DNA of 64,000 nt from NCBI RefSeq assembly GCF_035046485.1, contig NW_026917476.1:30572-94571 (forward strand), in the 5' to 3' direction. How positions within the stretch are numbered: the stretch's first letter is position 1; the number at the start of each line of letters is the position of its first letter. Below, piece after piece: positions 40,736 through 53,430 of the stretch. Source of the stretch: Aedes albopictus (taxonomy: Eukaryota > Arthropoda > Insecta > Diptera > Culicidae). The position numbers were made by a program, and so were the translations under genes. The notes below the pieces were generated by a model. The model was not told the origin of the DNA. It was given only the letters and a program-made list of their open reading frames with translations, and did no database searches.

Positions 40736-43700
40736 CTGGAAACATGGATTCCTACAATTTTTTTTCGTCTAGGCATTCCTACAGAAATTGTTTCAAGAAT
40801 TGTTGAGAAAACTTTCCTGGGATTTCCTAAGTAATTCCTCGGACCTGGTGTGATGATTGAAGCACAGGCATTTCACCCCGAGGACCTGGGATCAAATCCC
40901 ACTCCCGAAAAAACACACAAAATGTGAGTTCTTCCTTCGGAAGGGAAGTAAAGCGTGGGTCCCTAGATGAACTAGCCAAGGGCTAAAAATCTCGTTAATA
41001 CAGATAAAAAAATATTTCCTCATATGATTGCTTATGAGATTCCTCATTGGATTTCTTCAGGGATTCATCCTGAGATTATTTTTTCTGTGTTTATTTCAGG
41101 AACAACTCCAGGAATAATTTAAAAAAAATTCCTCCAAGAATTCCCTAGGAACTCTTTTAAGAATTTCTTTAGGACTTCCTCTTAGAATTCTTTCAGGAAT
41201 TCCTCCAAGAATTAATCCAGTACATTCTCCAGGATTTTTAATGGATTCCCTTAGGAATGCCTCTTGGAATTGCTTCCAGGATTCATCCTGGGGTTTCTAC
41301 AGGAACGCCTGCAGGGATTCCTTCAGGAACTGCCACAGGGATACCTCCAAAAGTTCATCCACTCTTTCTAGAATTACTTCAGGATTTCTCCTATAATTCC
41401 ATCTGAGATTTATTCAGGAACTTATCATGGGATTCCTCCACAAATTTGTTCAGGAATTCCTCTAAGAATTCTTCCAGTGATTTCTCTGGGGATTGTTGCA
41501 GGGATTCCTCTAAAAACTCCTCCAAGAAATACTTCTGAAATGCCTCTAATTTTTTTATCAAATTCCTCTAGGAATTCCTTCACAAATGCTTCCAGGAATT
41601 CTTCTAGAGATTTCTCCAGGAGTTTCTCCAGAGATTCCTCAGGAAATCCCTACACGCTTTCCTCTAGGGTATCTTCCAGAAACTCCTCCAGGAGTTTCTC
41701 CAAGGCTTCACTCGGGAATTCCTTCTGTGACTCTTTCTGGAACAACTTATTTTAAAAATTCCCCCAGTAACTCTTCTTAGGATTCCTTCAGGAATTGAAT
41801 CCTTGAATTCTTTAAGGAACTCCTCCAGGTATAAATTCAGTACTTCCTTCAGGAACTGTTTAGGGATTCTCTTGGGAATTCCTTGGGATTCCTCAGGAAT
41901 TCCTCTAGGGTTTTTCTTCAGGAACTGCTATAGGGATTCCTCCAAGAATTCCATCAGGAATTTCCCTAGGAATTCCTACAGGATTTTTTCCAGGAATTCT
42001 TCAAGGGATTCCTCCAAGAGTTTTTCCAGATACTCCTACAGGAATCCTCCAAAGATTTCTCCAGGAATTTATTCAAGGGTTCCTCCAAGAATTCCACTAC
42101 GAATTCTCCTCGGAATTCTTCTAGGAATTTATTCAGGGATTTTCCAGGGATTCATGAAGAAAATTTTCCAGGATTCTTTTCAGCGATTCCTTCAGGAATC
42201 CCTCCTGATATTCCTCCAGGAATTCATGCAGGCATTCCTCAAATATAGGAAATTTCTTCAGGGATTCCTCCAGAAAGTTCACCAGGAATTGATCTAGAAA
42301 TTCATCCATAAATTCTGTCATAAATTCATCCAAAAATTTCTCTAGGAAATCCTTCAGGGATCTTTTCAAAACTTCTTCAAGGATTATCCCTTTGGATTTG
42401 GAAGACCCTTTGATTTTTTTTCCAGGGATTCCTTCAGGAATTCTTCCAGATTTTCCTCCAGCAATTGCTGCAGCGATTCCTTCAGGAATTCTGCAAAGAG
42501 AATTCATCCAGAAATTTCTTCGGAGATTTCTGCACGAATTTCTCCAAAGATTCCTCCAGGGATTTTTCAAAAATTCCCTTGAGGATTTCTTCATAAATTC
42601 CTCCAGAAATTCCTCTAGAAATTCCCCCAGGAACTTTTCAAGATTTTTACAAAAAAATCTCCCAGAGTTGCTTTAGAGATTCCTCCAGAAATTCATCCAA
42701 TAATTATTTCAATGATTCCTCTAGGAGATTCCTCCAGGTAATCTTCCAGATATTCCTCCAGAAATTCTCACAGAAATATCTCCAGGAATTCCTCTAGGAT
42801 TTAGTCCAGGAATTGCTCCAGGAACTCCTGCAGGAAAATCTCCAGGAAACGCCCCAGGAATTTCTTCAGGAGTTGATACAAAAATTGCTCCTGGACATTC
42901 TTCAGAAATTATGTCAGCAATTTCTCCAGAAAATCCTTTAGGAATTTCTTCAAAAATTCTTGCAGGAAATTCTCCAGGAATACCTTAAGGATTTTTTAGG
43001 AATTCCTTCAGGCATTTCTCCAGGAATTACTGCAAATATTGTTTCAAGAATTGTTTCAATGAATTCTCCTGGGATTTCTCCATGAATTTCTCCAGGGCGT
43101 TTCTCAAGAATTCCTCCAGGAAATCCTACGAAGATTCCTCCAAGAAATACTTCAAAGATTTATCCAGAAATCGTTCAGAAATTCCTCTAAGAATCTTCTA
43201 GGGATTTCTTTGGAAATCCGTCCAGGATTTTTTCCAGGGATACTTTCAGGAATTCCTCTAGAAATTCCTCTAGGAGTTGCTTCAGGAATTCCTCCTGGGA
43301 TTTCGCACAAATTTCTCTAAGGATTCCACTAGGTATTAGTTCAGTAATTCCTTAGAAAATTTCTCCAGGAATCCCTTCAGAAAATCCTTCAGGAATTTCT
43401 CAAGCGATTTTTTCAGAAAAATATATTTTCCAGATTTCCTGTAGAGATATCTCCAAAAATTCATTCAGTATTTTTTTCAAGAATTTCTCTAGAAATTCAT
43501 CCAGGAATTCCTTCAGGGATTCCTCCAACTTTTCTCACAGGAATACTTCTAGGAATTCCTTCAGGATTTTATCAAGGAATTTCTCCAGGAACTCCTCCGG
43601 GAATAACTCCAGGAATTTCTTCAGGAATTCTTCCAGGAAATGCTCCTGAACATCTTGCAGATTTCAGATTTTTTCAGCGATTCTTTCATGAAATTCTTCG

Positions 43701-44240
43701 AAAATTCTTCCAGGAAATCCTTCTAAGATTCATCCAGGAAATCCTCCAGAAATTCCTCTAGGGATTCTTCCAGGAAATCCTTCTGAAATTTCTCAAGGGA
43801 TTTTTTCTAGAAATTTCTCCAGAAATTCCTTCCAGAATTCCTCTGGATATTTCACCAGGAGTTGCTCCAAGAGTTCCATCAGGTATTTATCCAGGAATTG
43901 CTACTGGGTCTCATCCAAGAATTCCTCAGGGGGTTACGCCAGGAATTCATTTAAAAGTTGTTCCATGCATTCCTTCAGGATTCTCTGTAGAGATTTTTTC
44001 AGGAATTGCTTCAGACATTCCTCCAGCAATTCCTTCACGGATTACTCCAAGAATTTCTTCAGAGGTTCCTTCAGTAATTCCTCCAAGACTTTCTCTAGGA
44101 ATTCCCTAAGAGATTTCTTCAAAAACTTTTCTAGGGATCCCTCCCAGAATTCCTTCAGGATTTTTTAAAGAAATTACTCCAAGGAACCCTCATGAAATTT
44201 ATCTAGGATTTCTTCTAGTAATTCCTCAAGAGAGTGTATG
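40736..44240. repeat. 3.5-kb degenerate TTCCTCCAGGAATTC-type repeat
   Basis: Variants of AATTCCTCCAGGAATTC recur roughly every 15 or 30 bases throughout. All frames (for example 41803-42297) read as Asn-Ser-Ser-Arg or Phe-Leu-Gln repeats and are not genes. A SINE sits near the left edge. Confidence 0.88.
40842..41012 (+). mobile_element. tRNA-derived SINE with A-rich tail
   Basis: The head GATGATTGAAGCACAGGCAT and B box-like GGGATCAAATCCC are followed by CTAGCCAAGGGCTAAAAATC then TCGTTAATACAGATAAAAAA. The layout matches mosquito SINE200-like families. Confidence 0.7.
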
Positions 44241-44297
44241 ACAACAGTTATTTATGTTATTTTCCACTAATGTTCATGAAATTCAAAAATGTATATA

Positions 44298-44760
44298 CAC
44301 TGTGGTGCATAATTGATCGGACAAACGCCGATTTTCATACAAAATGGCCAAGTTTGAGATGCTGTAACTATGGTTTGCTTTGACGGATTGAGCTCAATTT
44401 CTGACACGGAACTACTGATATGCTGAATTCTACGTATACGAAGTACAAAATGTTTTCGTTCATAGGTTTGGGCGTGACAAGGCGTTCAAAATGTGCAAAA
44501 GTGATCGAACAGCGATACCCCTTTGATTTACACGCGTGCCGCTGTCCGATCCCTTTTGCACATTTTGAACGCCTTGTCACGCTTAAACCTGTGAACGCAA
44601 ACATTTCGTAATTCGTATACCTACATAAAATTCAGCATATTACTAGTTCCGTATCAGAAATTGAGCTCAATCCGTCAAAGCAAACCATAGTTACAGCATC
44701 TCAAACTTGGCCATTTTGTATGAAAAACCGCGTTTGTCCGATCAAGTATGCAGCACAGTG
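44298..44760. mobile_element. Palindromic MITE, 463 bp, arms ~215 bp
   Basis: Ends CACTGTGGTGCATAATTGAT and CACTGTGCTGCATACTTGAT (right end inverted). The arms match closely up to the centre near 44520 (AGCGATACCC). The flanks are TA on the left and TT on the right, so a TA duplication may have decayed. Confidence 0.87.
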
Positions 44761-44769
44761 TTTGATGAA

Positions 44770-45010
44770 CAGGTGGGTTTGAGGTTAGGGAACCGCCACT
44801 GTACGTAATATCGTAAAGATTATACATTCATATCAATTTCTTGAGGTTTGTGCTAACGTAAGAACCTCAGCACTACTGTCGGACATCGTCCTGTAGATGG
44901 GCATTGTCGAGGCTGAAACCGGTCGACTTAAAAAGGTAAATTAAAACCCCTTTTAATTTTTTGTAAGAACTATAAGTGTTGTGTCCTGTCTCGCGCCGCG
45001 TGTTTTGTGT
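44770..45010. other. No gene recognised
   Basis: It contains CCTGTAGATGGGCATTGTCG followed by AGGCTGAAACCGGTCG, a pattern loosely like the ribozyme-bearing ends of some retroelements, but the catalytic core is not intact. Confidence 0.35.
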
Positions 45011-46930
45011 ATACATTCAAAGTTTACAAACATCTCAAAATTAATCTGGAAAGTATTCTCATGCACACTTGATCGTCTTCAAAAAATAAACCCCAGGGGT
45101 TGTTACGATGAATGTGAAGTTTAAACTAAAAAAAAAACAAATTCCTTTTAATATTAGCAACTTTGTGAATGTTTTGTAGTTTATAGGAATCAACACTATT
45201 TCAATTGTTTAGGAATGTTGTTCTTATGTTCTTGTGATTGTTTTCATAAAAATAAACACAGTGGCTATCGCGATGAATGCTGAGTACGAACCGCAAATAC
45301 AAATTTCCTGTATTATACGTAATTTTGTGAAGATTTTATAGTTAACTTATTTCAAACTTCTTACAATATTTCTGAAAAAGTATTCTTATGTACACGTGAT
45401 TGTTTTCAAGCAATCAAACACAGGGGTTGTCGCGACGAACGTATAGTTAAAATCGAGAATTATTATTCCCTGTATTTCACGTAATTTTTTGAAGATTTTG
45501 TTGTTTTCAAAAATCATACTTATCATGCGCATGTGATTGTTTAAAAAAATAATACACAGGGGTTGTCGCGATGAATGTTGAGTTCCAATCACAAATACAA
45601 ACTTCCTGTATTATACGTAAAATTGTGAAAACTGTGCAGTTTTTATGATTCATACTTCTCCCTATCGCTGTGGAAATTCTTATATAAGTATGTGATTGTT
45701 TTGAAGCAATGAGAGACATGGATTGTTGCGACGGACGTGAAGTGTAAAACTGAAAATACAAATTCCCAGTATTTCACGTAATTTTGTGGTTTTTTTAGTT
45801 CCTAAGATTTACACATTTCACATTCGTTTTGAAAAAGTATTCTTGCACATGCGATTGTTCTCAAGCAATAAAACACAGGGGTTGTTACGACAAATGTGAA
45901 GTTCAAACCGAATATACTTATTTTCTGTATTATACGTAGTTTTGTGAAGATTTTGTATTTTTTACGATTCACACTTCTCACTTTCGCGTTGGAAAGTATT
46001 CCTATGCACACGTGATTGTTTTCAAGCAATAAAACACAAGGGTTGTCGCGATGAATACAAAATTCAAATCGAATATATAAATTTCCTTTATTATACGCGA
46101 TTTTGTGAAAATGTTGTAGCTCCTAAAATACACACTTTTCACAATCGTTCGGAAAAAGTTTCCTCATGAACACGTGATTGTTTTCAAGCAATAATACACA
46201 GGGGTTTTCGCGATGAATACAAAGTTCAAACCGAATATACAAATTTTCTGTATTGTACATAATTTTGTGAAGATTTTGTAGTTTTTATGATTCACACTTG
46301 TCCCTATTTATCTGTAAATGTATTCTTATGTACACGTGATTATTTTCAAGCAATATAACATGGGGATTGTCGCGATGGACGTAAAGTTCAAACTGAAAAC
46401 ACGAACTTCCTGTATTATACGTGATTTTATGAAAATTTTGTAGCTTCTAAGATTCACACTTTTCACAATCGTTTGGATAAAGATTTCTCATGTGCACGTT
46501 ATTGGTTTCAAGCAATAAAACACAGGGGTTGTCGCGATGAATGTAAAGTTCAAACCGAATATACAAATTTTCTGTATTATACGTAATTTTGTGAAGTTTT
46601 TGTAATTTTATAATTCACACTTGTCCCTATTTATCTGTAGATGTATTCTCATTTATACGCGATTATTTTCAAGCAATATAACATGGGGATTGTCGCGATG
46701 AAGATAAAGTTCAAACTGAAAATAAAAATTTCCTGTATTATACGTGATTTTATGAAACTTTTGTAGTTTCTAAGATTTACACTTTTCAAAATCGTTTGGA
46801 AAAAGCTTTCTCATGTGCACGTGATTGGTTTCAAGCAATAAAACACAGGGGTTGTTGCGATGAATACAAAGTTCAAATCGAATATACAAATTTTCTGTAT
46901 TATACGTAATTTTGTGAAGATTTTATAGTC
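45010..46930. repeat. Right array of the ~160-bp repeat, about twelve units, inverted
   Basis: CACAGGGGTTGTCGCGATGA or variants occur near 45089, 45258, 45419, 45554, 45714, 45874, 46034, 46197, 46359, 46521, 46681 and 46846, opposite in orientation to 39340-40735. Confidence 0.9.
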
Positions 46931-47399
46931 TTAAATAATGAGTATCTCCATATATTTCTTTGCAATAATTTTGCTTTATTAATATGGGCAATTCAACATT
47001 AAAATAAGCGTGGAAACTAATTTACATTCGGAATGGCTCCAGAAAAACAGCATGTTTTAAGGTACTTGCTCCGAGTTTTTGAGTAGTCAAAAATAGAACT
47101 TTGGTCAAATCCATAGTTTGAAAATTTTATATTCATCTAGAAAGCTGGGAAAATTCATAGCTTCAAAAATTTTGCAAATCGGATAAAAAACGGCTGAGAT
47201 ATTAGCAGTTGAAAAATACCGTTCCCACTGTTTTGAGGCATGGCAGTTGGTGTAAGTGATTTATAGCATGGCAGTGGGAGTGTTAAAGAAGGAAACATTT
47301 ATGAATTGAATATCAGCAGTTTCTGCGCCAAAAACTATTTTAGCAATGAGAAAGAACAGCCTATGTTTAAAAGAAGGAAAAATTCATGGGTAAAATATC

Positions 47400-47565
47400 A
47401 GTAGATTCAGCATCAATAAAGTATCTTCGTGCCTGTCACACGATATACACATGCAAAATGGTCATTTGCCGAGGAAGCTCTCAGTTAATAACTGTGGAAG
47501 TGTTCATAGAAGCTGAGAAGCAGGCTTTGTCTCAGTGGGGACGTAACGGCAAGAAAAAGACCCAA
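47400..47565 (+). mobile_element. Feilai SINE, 5'-truncated
   Basis: It carries GTGCCTGTCACACGATATAC, ATGCAAAATGGTCATTTGCC, GAAGCTCTCAGTTAATAACT and GGCTTTGTCTCAGTGGGGAC. It lacks the tRNA head. It is inserted in the right arm of the giant foldback and absent from the left arm. Confidence 0.85.
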
Positions 47566-47569
47566 TGAT

Positions 47570-47680
47570 CATTCGGCCTGATGACCATTCGGCCTAATGA
47601 CCATTCGGCCTAATGACCATTCGGCCTAATGACCTTCGGCCTAGTGACCTTCGGCCTAATGACCTTCGGCCGAATGGCCT
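47570..47680. repeat. GGCCTAATGACCATTC tandem repeats
   Basis: Seven or so 16-17-bp units form the right terminus of the 8.8-kb foldback. Three inverted units lie at 38826-38880. Confidence 0.88.
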
Positions 47681-47742
47681 GACACCGTTCAGAACCGGTA
47701 CCGAAAAGTTTGCTTCCGGTGGGTCCCGTTGAGATTATTATA

Positions 47743-47975
47743 GCGCATTTAGTTCACCACTGGACTATCGCACTAGTTTTCACAAGTGCGAAAACGCTAA
47801 TAAGAGTGCGCGATTACATCAAATCAACTCGGTGTCTTTAGAGCACTTGTTCTCCATAGATTGAAGAAATAGTGCGCCGAATTCATCAACCTGATTTGAT
47901 GCAATCGCGCACTTTTATTTACGTTTTCGCACTTATAATGTCGCAGTTCGCAGTCCAGTAGTGAACTAAATGCGG
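47743..47975. mobile_element. MITE with TATA duplication, 233 bp
   Basis: Ends GCGCATTTAGTTCACCACTG and CCGCATTTAGTTCACTACTG (inverted). TATA flanks at 47739-47742 and 47976-47979. Arms extend about 90 bp with GTGCGAAAACG. Confidence 0.85.
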
Positions 47976-48134
47976 TATATCTCTTTTATAATCTTATAAT
48001 CTTATCTTATCTTATATTCTTTATCAACGTATTTGGCGATGCCATCCACTTGTACTGCACACCTATCCAATAGGGTCCTTAAATTAAAGACGAAATTTAT
48101 ATTGAATAATACGATCAAGCATGGTATTCTAATA

Positions 48135-49099
48135 CACGCACAGAAATTTCGTGAGGTTGAACTAACAAAATGGTTTGTTTAGTTCAAACTTCAATGATTG
48201 TCGGATTAACAAAAACTATTTATCGGATCAACTATCACTTTTAGTTAAAACGACAAAATGTTATGCAAATCAACAATCACATTTGTTGATAATGCGCATA
48301 TTTTGATAAGTGTGTACAAAACTTAACAGTGTATTGTTTTGTCGGTGCAAAGTTTGAGGAAATGCTAATCAGCTAGCCGGAAGATTCTCCGGCGCTCCTG
48401 GGATCAAAAGGTCGGGTTTGAAAATCGCCACCGTACTTGTTCGTAAGTATTTCATATAAAATTAACTAGAAAAAGTGCCAACCAACTTTTCATTTAACAG
48501 CATCAACATACGAAGGTGGATGACCCCGTTCCGCGTAATACAAGTAGAATAATTTGCTGGCAAATACAGGAATCTTTATCAGGTAATCAGCTCAAACTAT
48601 CATAAAATAGTTTTATCTACCGTGTTTTCTTCAAAGATACTTTACACTGAATTATCATTGTTGTCGAATCTTTCTAGGAATTTTCAACTTCTACACCCGG
48701 TGCAACCGCTTCCGAGTGGAACCCACTCAGTGGATTGAGATTCTTCTTAACCCGAGAACCCCTAAGTGAAAAATCACAACCCTATGACTTATTATTAGTT
48801 TTTTTTTTGTCAATTGGAAATTGTAAACAAAATCATGCAATCAATAATCAAAAAAAAACAAAAACTAATTGTTCTTTTTTTATAAAAAATTAAAAAGAAG
48901 AAAAAACAAAGCTACGAATGTCTAATTGACAAACCTGTTTGTCACAACTTCTGAACTTTTTGGGGGGAAAACACAATAATGTCAAATTAAGGTTTTCGGG
49001 TTGTATTCGACAAAAATGTGTGTTAGCCCTCAGATGACAAACATGTTTGTTGAATTTGACCCTACATTTTGTCAATCTTACAAACAATTTTTCTGCGTG
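48135..49099. mobile_element. TIR element with TA duplication, 965 bp
   Basis: Ends CACGCACAGAAATTT and CACGCAGAAAAATTG (inverted). TA lies at 48133-48134 and 49100-49101. Subterminal TTGTT/AACAA-rich repeats are present. No transposase frame is seen. Confidence 0.65.
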
Positions 49100-49159
49100 T
49101 ATGCATTGTACTTTACTCGAACTCGAAAAACAAAGGAATAATGAGAAAATTCGAAATAA

Positions 49160-49451
49160 GGCTGTGAACCGTTTCGTTTGTTCGTTTAACTTTTAGTTAA
49201 AATTTGACACTTCGATAGTTATTTTGAAAATAACCCTACTCGCGAGCAGGGTTAGTCTTGACAGTTCGATAATTATTTTTTGTTCGCAATGATTTGGCTG
49301 CGTACTGTATTTTGTTCCAAACAACTACTCGTCTGTCACATTTCAAATGGGGCGCCCTCGTAGTTATTTTTTAACCATGCGATAAAAAATAACCACCAAA
49401 GTGTCAAATTTTAACTAAAAGTTAAACGAATAAGCGAAATGGTTCACACCC
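49160..49451. mobile_element. PIF/Harbinger-type MITE, 292 bp
   Basis: Ends GGCTGTGAACCGTTTCG and GGGTGTGAACCATTTCG (inverted), with arms of about 65 bp containing TTAACTTTTAGTTAAAATTT. A TAA duplication lies at 49157-49159 and 49452-49454. A 3-bp TWA target with GG-starting ends is the Harbinger pattern. Confidence 0.85.
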
Positions 49452-49837
49452 TAAGTAAAATCGTAAATAGTTCTACTTTGACGTTTGAGGTCAACCTTAT
49501 GTGTCTGAGCTCCACATTTTTCGCACTGGGAATTCAAAAATGTTCCTACACTGAAATAAATAATGTTGTGTTTTGAACTGTTGATAGGCTGTTAAACTGA
49601 CAATTAGCAAATAATGTTGGATGAACCAGAAAATCGGTTACGATAACAAGATTATTGTTATTCTGAATGTTTTTTTGGCTGACCATATAAAGTAAAATTA
49701 ACAACACAGTGTTTTTAGAATACCTGTATTTTACTGTTAAATTGTCTGGTAAAAATTACTTTTTTTCTTGTTATTTTGATCATACGCTGTATTTTTATTA
49801 TGCGACGTTGTTATTTTCACAATATAGGAAGGAGATA

Positions 49838-50768
49838 CACGCTCGTTGAAAACTACTCAAAAATGAGTCGTTTTCCACTCACTTTGGTACAAAGTGGAAC
49901 AGCTCATTTTAGAGTAAAATCAAGTTACTCACTTTTGAGTAACCGCAAGATTTGGAAAAATTAGAGTAGTTTTCAACTCATTTTGATAATTTCAATAAAA
50001 ACTAAAAGAGAGTAGGTATAACTCACTTCTGCTATTTTATATTCTTAAAAAAATGATGTTATAATTTATTTAATTCAATAAACGAACAATTTAACTACAT
50101 GATTATTTCTTTATTTCTTAGTTACAATCAACATAATTTAATTTACAAATATAAAACATAATTAAAAGCGGAAATCCGATGGATGTATGTAATTGTTGTC
50201 TGTGTGGTTCATTTGGCCGTCTTGGTTTCATCCGTTGTTCCAACTTGGCTTCGATTTTGTTAGTTCTAGAGGGGTATCGACGGGGACTCGAGGCTGATTC
50301 CGTGGGCTCTTCCGTTGGACAGCTTAACCTAGTCGTTTTCTTTATATAAGCATGTTACCGATGCAAAGTGCAAAATGCTCTTTCAAAAGTATCTGAAAAA
50401 TATAAATATCAGTATAATTACCTGTTTATTTCACAAGAATGTTGTCCAAAAGCTTACCTATACTATTTTAAAACTCTTTTAGAATGAAATTACAGCAAAA
50501 GCACCGAGCTTTACTTGTAAGGAACGACCACGGAACGACAAGTCCTTTTTCTGGTCAGACTTAGCATGTTTTCACAAGTTTTCTAACGGTTAGAACTGAG
50601 TTTGTTTTTTCAGCCGATACTCATAAGTGAGTAAAGCACAGATTTTCCCCATGAGAGTAGAAAGTTACTCTCTTCATTAAATTTATGTTACTCACTTTTG
50701 ACAGTTATCGCAAAAGTTCAAAAGTGAGCCGAAAACGACTCACTTTAGAGTAGTTTTCAACGAGCGTG
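49838..50768. mobile_element. TIR element 'CACGCTCG', second copy, 931 bp
   Basis: Same ends as 28027-29076 (CACGCTCGTTGAAAACTACT), same ACTCACTTTTGAGTAAC repeats, but a diverged interior. The flanks are ATA on both sides. The minus-strand interior frame differs from the other copy, so neither is likely to code. Confidence 0.88.
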
Positions 50769-51724
50769 ATAGCTATCTGACATACACGGTGAAAAAAAAT
50801 CACTTAAAGTATGTGTTATAAGCTATAGTGGTAATCACGTTCAAAGGCACTGTATGCGTGCCTTTTTTGTAGATGTAGTTGTGAAACTGCGAGGAAAATA
50901 TTTGCACTCTTACCCCGGACGTTAGTTTTATCATTATTTACCCGTTTTACCCAATTCGATTGGGTAATATTTGCATATGCAATCTGAATAGCCTTTCAAT
51001 CGGCGTGCACTTTTGTGTGAGGAAAAATTTGCGCTAGTGTTCGTGTGTTGAAATGTCACTTATCTATATAGGGACGAGACAAAAGACTAAAAAAATAAAA
51101 AATATATATTTTCAACTATGGCTAATAAAAACGTCAAAAAATGTGTAAATATGTACTCTTGAACCATATATTGTGGTTTAAAACAGGAATCCAGATAGGA
51201 CTTTAGGAGCGTATTCCAGCGCCGGATAGGAACGGGAGCCGACTTTTGCTTCTCCATAAGTCCTTCTTGTCCAAATAACCATTCTGTCAAAGTGCTGGCA
51301 TATAGATTATAATTATAGTTACGATTGTAATTAAAATAACCAACATATTTTTTTAACTCACCTTATTTTTTCGACGAATTACTAACTCCTATGAACTCGA
51401 CAAAAGTTTTTATTTTGATTACAGCTGATAAACGACGTCTGGAAGAGCTGTCAAACTACGGCGTCGCGACGTCGCAACCTTTTGAGCGATTTGGGCGACT
51501 TTTGTCATTTTATTCGATTTTTTCAGATAATTTCCGATTTTGACCATTTGGAATAAAAAGCGATGAAAATAATCAAAAATTGAAAAATGGAAAGGAAAAT
51601 CCGATTAAATCGATTAAAATCCAATATAATGGAAGTAATGATTGATAATTGGGAAAATCAAGAAAATCAGATAAAATAACGCATTGTCGCGAACCAAATG
51701 GATTATTGTCGCCCCCCTCGGGTT
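50769..51724. other. No gene recognised
   Basis: AT-rich sequence with no repeat that I can match elsewhere in the window. Frames are short and unremarkable. Confidence 0.45.
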
Positions 51725-52020
51725 TTTGCCTTTGTGCTTCTTTCACTCTTCTACCCTGTCCATGGTAGAATGATTAGCACGATGATGCTGATGTAGCTGC
51801 TGTTCCTTTTCCAGTCCGATTGGGGGTCCATTATGAGTTGCGGTTCGCCGATATCCAAATTCCAGGTCCGTTAGAGCATATGCTCCGAAGAGGGTCAGGT
51901 GCCAGCTGCTCCCGGGGGGAAGAGCAACTGACGAAAAATTGCAAGTGCCGGGGCTGGGTTCGAACCCATGACCATCCGCTTATGAAGCGAACGTGTGGAC
52001 CACTGCTCCACGGGCCCCGA
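51725..52020 (-). mobile_element. tRNA-derived SINE, minus strand
   Basis: Minus-strand head GGGGCCCGTGGAGCAGTGGT, B box GGGTTCGAACCC, then CCCCGGCACTTGCAATTTTT. It is the same family as 15344-15783 but lacks about 140 bp of the tail end. The head is better preserved here. Confidence 0.87.
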
Positions 52021-52031
52021 CAACTCATATA

Positions 52032-52288
52032 TCAGGCCAAACATGTCTAAAGGTCCAATCTGCAGAAGAGAGGCTCTCTTTGGTTTCCCTCTCTTTCGTT
52101 AATATCTCAGCTGTTTATTTGTATTATGATTGTCTCCTTGCATTGAACGATAGTCAAAACAATCGTCTTTTGATTTGTACTGCAAAAATAGTTGAAAAGT
52201 GTACCATTACATTGCAATGTTTGAAAGAGAAAGTGAACAAAGAGAGCCTCTCAAATGCAGATAGGACCTATTGAAATGTTTGGCCTGA
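52032..52288. mobile_element. MITE with TA duplication, 257 bp
   Basis: Ends TCAGGCCAAACATGTCTAAA and TCAGGCCAAACATTTCAATA (inverted), with arms of about 55 bp to GAGAGGCTCTCTTTG. TA lies at 52030-52031 and 52289-52290. It abuts the inner end of the right IR1 arm exactly. Confidence 0.85.
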
Positions 52289-53430
52289 TATATTATCCTA
52301 TACATTTTTACGCTTTATCCTCCTTAACCTAACGAATGTATATAGCACATTTGGTTAAAATTGGTTGGGGCATTCCAAAGTTATGCTGGAACGTAAATAC
52401 ATACATACATTCATATACACATACACACATACATACATATATACAAACATACATACATTCTTCATTACACCAACAAAGCTAGCAATGAAAATGTTTGACA
52501 CTTATCAGGTCATTTTGACCAAGATTTTGACAGACCACACACAGGCACTAAAGAGACGGATCATATATTCTACTTTATCGATCTTGTTGGCGTCTTTTTA
52601 ATGCTCATGTTACATCTGTCAAAATGACCTGAGACTTGTCAGTCATTTTGAGTTTAGGTTCGTTGGTGTAATAAAGAATATTGACTTTTATATATCAATA
52701 TATTTATAGATTTAAATTTAAATAATACTTGGGCGGAATTACATAAAAAAATTGGGTTGATTTGTAATTCCGTGCACGGAACCGCCAAACTACCCAAAAT
52801 TGAGTTCTTTTGACGCAATCCCATAGTTCGGCCCAATAAGCCAAATTTGAGTAAATCGATTAAACTCACACTAGGTAAATTGCCTTCACCTCCAGCAAAA
52901 ACATTTACTAGTAGGTAAATTCAACCCAAGACCCCCCCCTCATTCAACCCAAATTTGAGTAAACCTGCATTTACCCAAAATTGGCTTATTGGGCTCAAGG
53001 ACCCCCGTTGGGTAGATGCATCTCTGTTTGTTTTTGACAACATCGGTGAGGGAAAGAGGGAAAACAACCTAATTTTGGGTAACTAGTTTATTCGATATAC
53101 TCAGCTTTGAGTAAAATCGACCCAAAAATTAGGTAATTTGATTTCTCCGTGTGTGGCTTTGACCAAGGTTTTTATATATTCACCTGAATGTATAAATATC
53201 TTGTGTTTGACAGTTCATCTGCCGTCGTCGCCGTCGGGGGTGAAAAATCCGCCATCATTGTTTTGCAGTGACAGTGACGCCGCGAGTGGTCAATTTTAGT
53301 GCAAAATAGTTTGTGTGTCGGTTGTTCGGTGTTGCGTTGCGATCTTAAATATTGCAAAAACATGTTTCCCGTTCTACAATAACCAACCAACTATTTATTC
53401 AACGAGACCAACAACGACGTGATCGCCGAA

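Larger units (their letters stand above)
38826..47670. mobile_element. Giant foldback element, 8.8 kb, with tandem-repeat arms
   Basis: Both ends are short repeats of CCGAAGGTCATTAG / GGCCGAATGGTCAT in opposite orientation (38826-38880, 47570-47670). Next comes a ~450-bp inverted unique segment (38940-39330, 46930-47300; AACGGCTGA, CCCAGCTTTCTAGATGAATA). Then come inverted arrays of a ~160-bp unit (39340-40735, 45010-46930), and a 3.5-kb core of 15-bp-type repeats. Long repeat-built arms recall Foldback/Galileo elements. No transposase is recognised. Confidence 0.8.

Noticed and set aside
41477..44168. Several 60-164-codon frames rich in Asn, Ser, Arg, Phe and Leu
   Set aside because: They are products of the degenerate TTCCTCCAGGAATTC repeat; both strands and all frames stay open for the same reason.
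44880..44930. Hammerhead ribozyme
   Set aside because: CCTGTAGATG...CTGAAACCGG is only loosely similar; the conserved CTGANGA core is not intact.
39340..46930. CRISPR-like regular repeats
   Set aside because: The period is ~160 bp with the whole unit conserved; there are no unique spacers, and this is eukaryotic DNA.
4882..52020. tRNA genes at SINE heads (4882, 13390, 14757, 15783, 40842, 52020)
   Set aside because: A and B boxes are present but no full cloverleaf with acceptor stem can be formed; the bodies and target duplications show SINEs.
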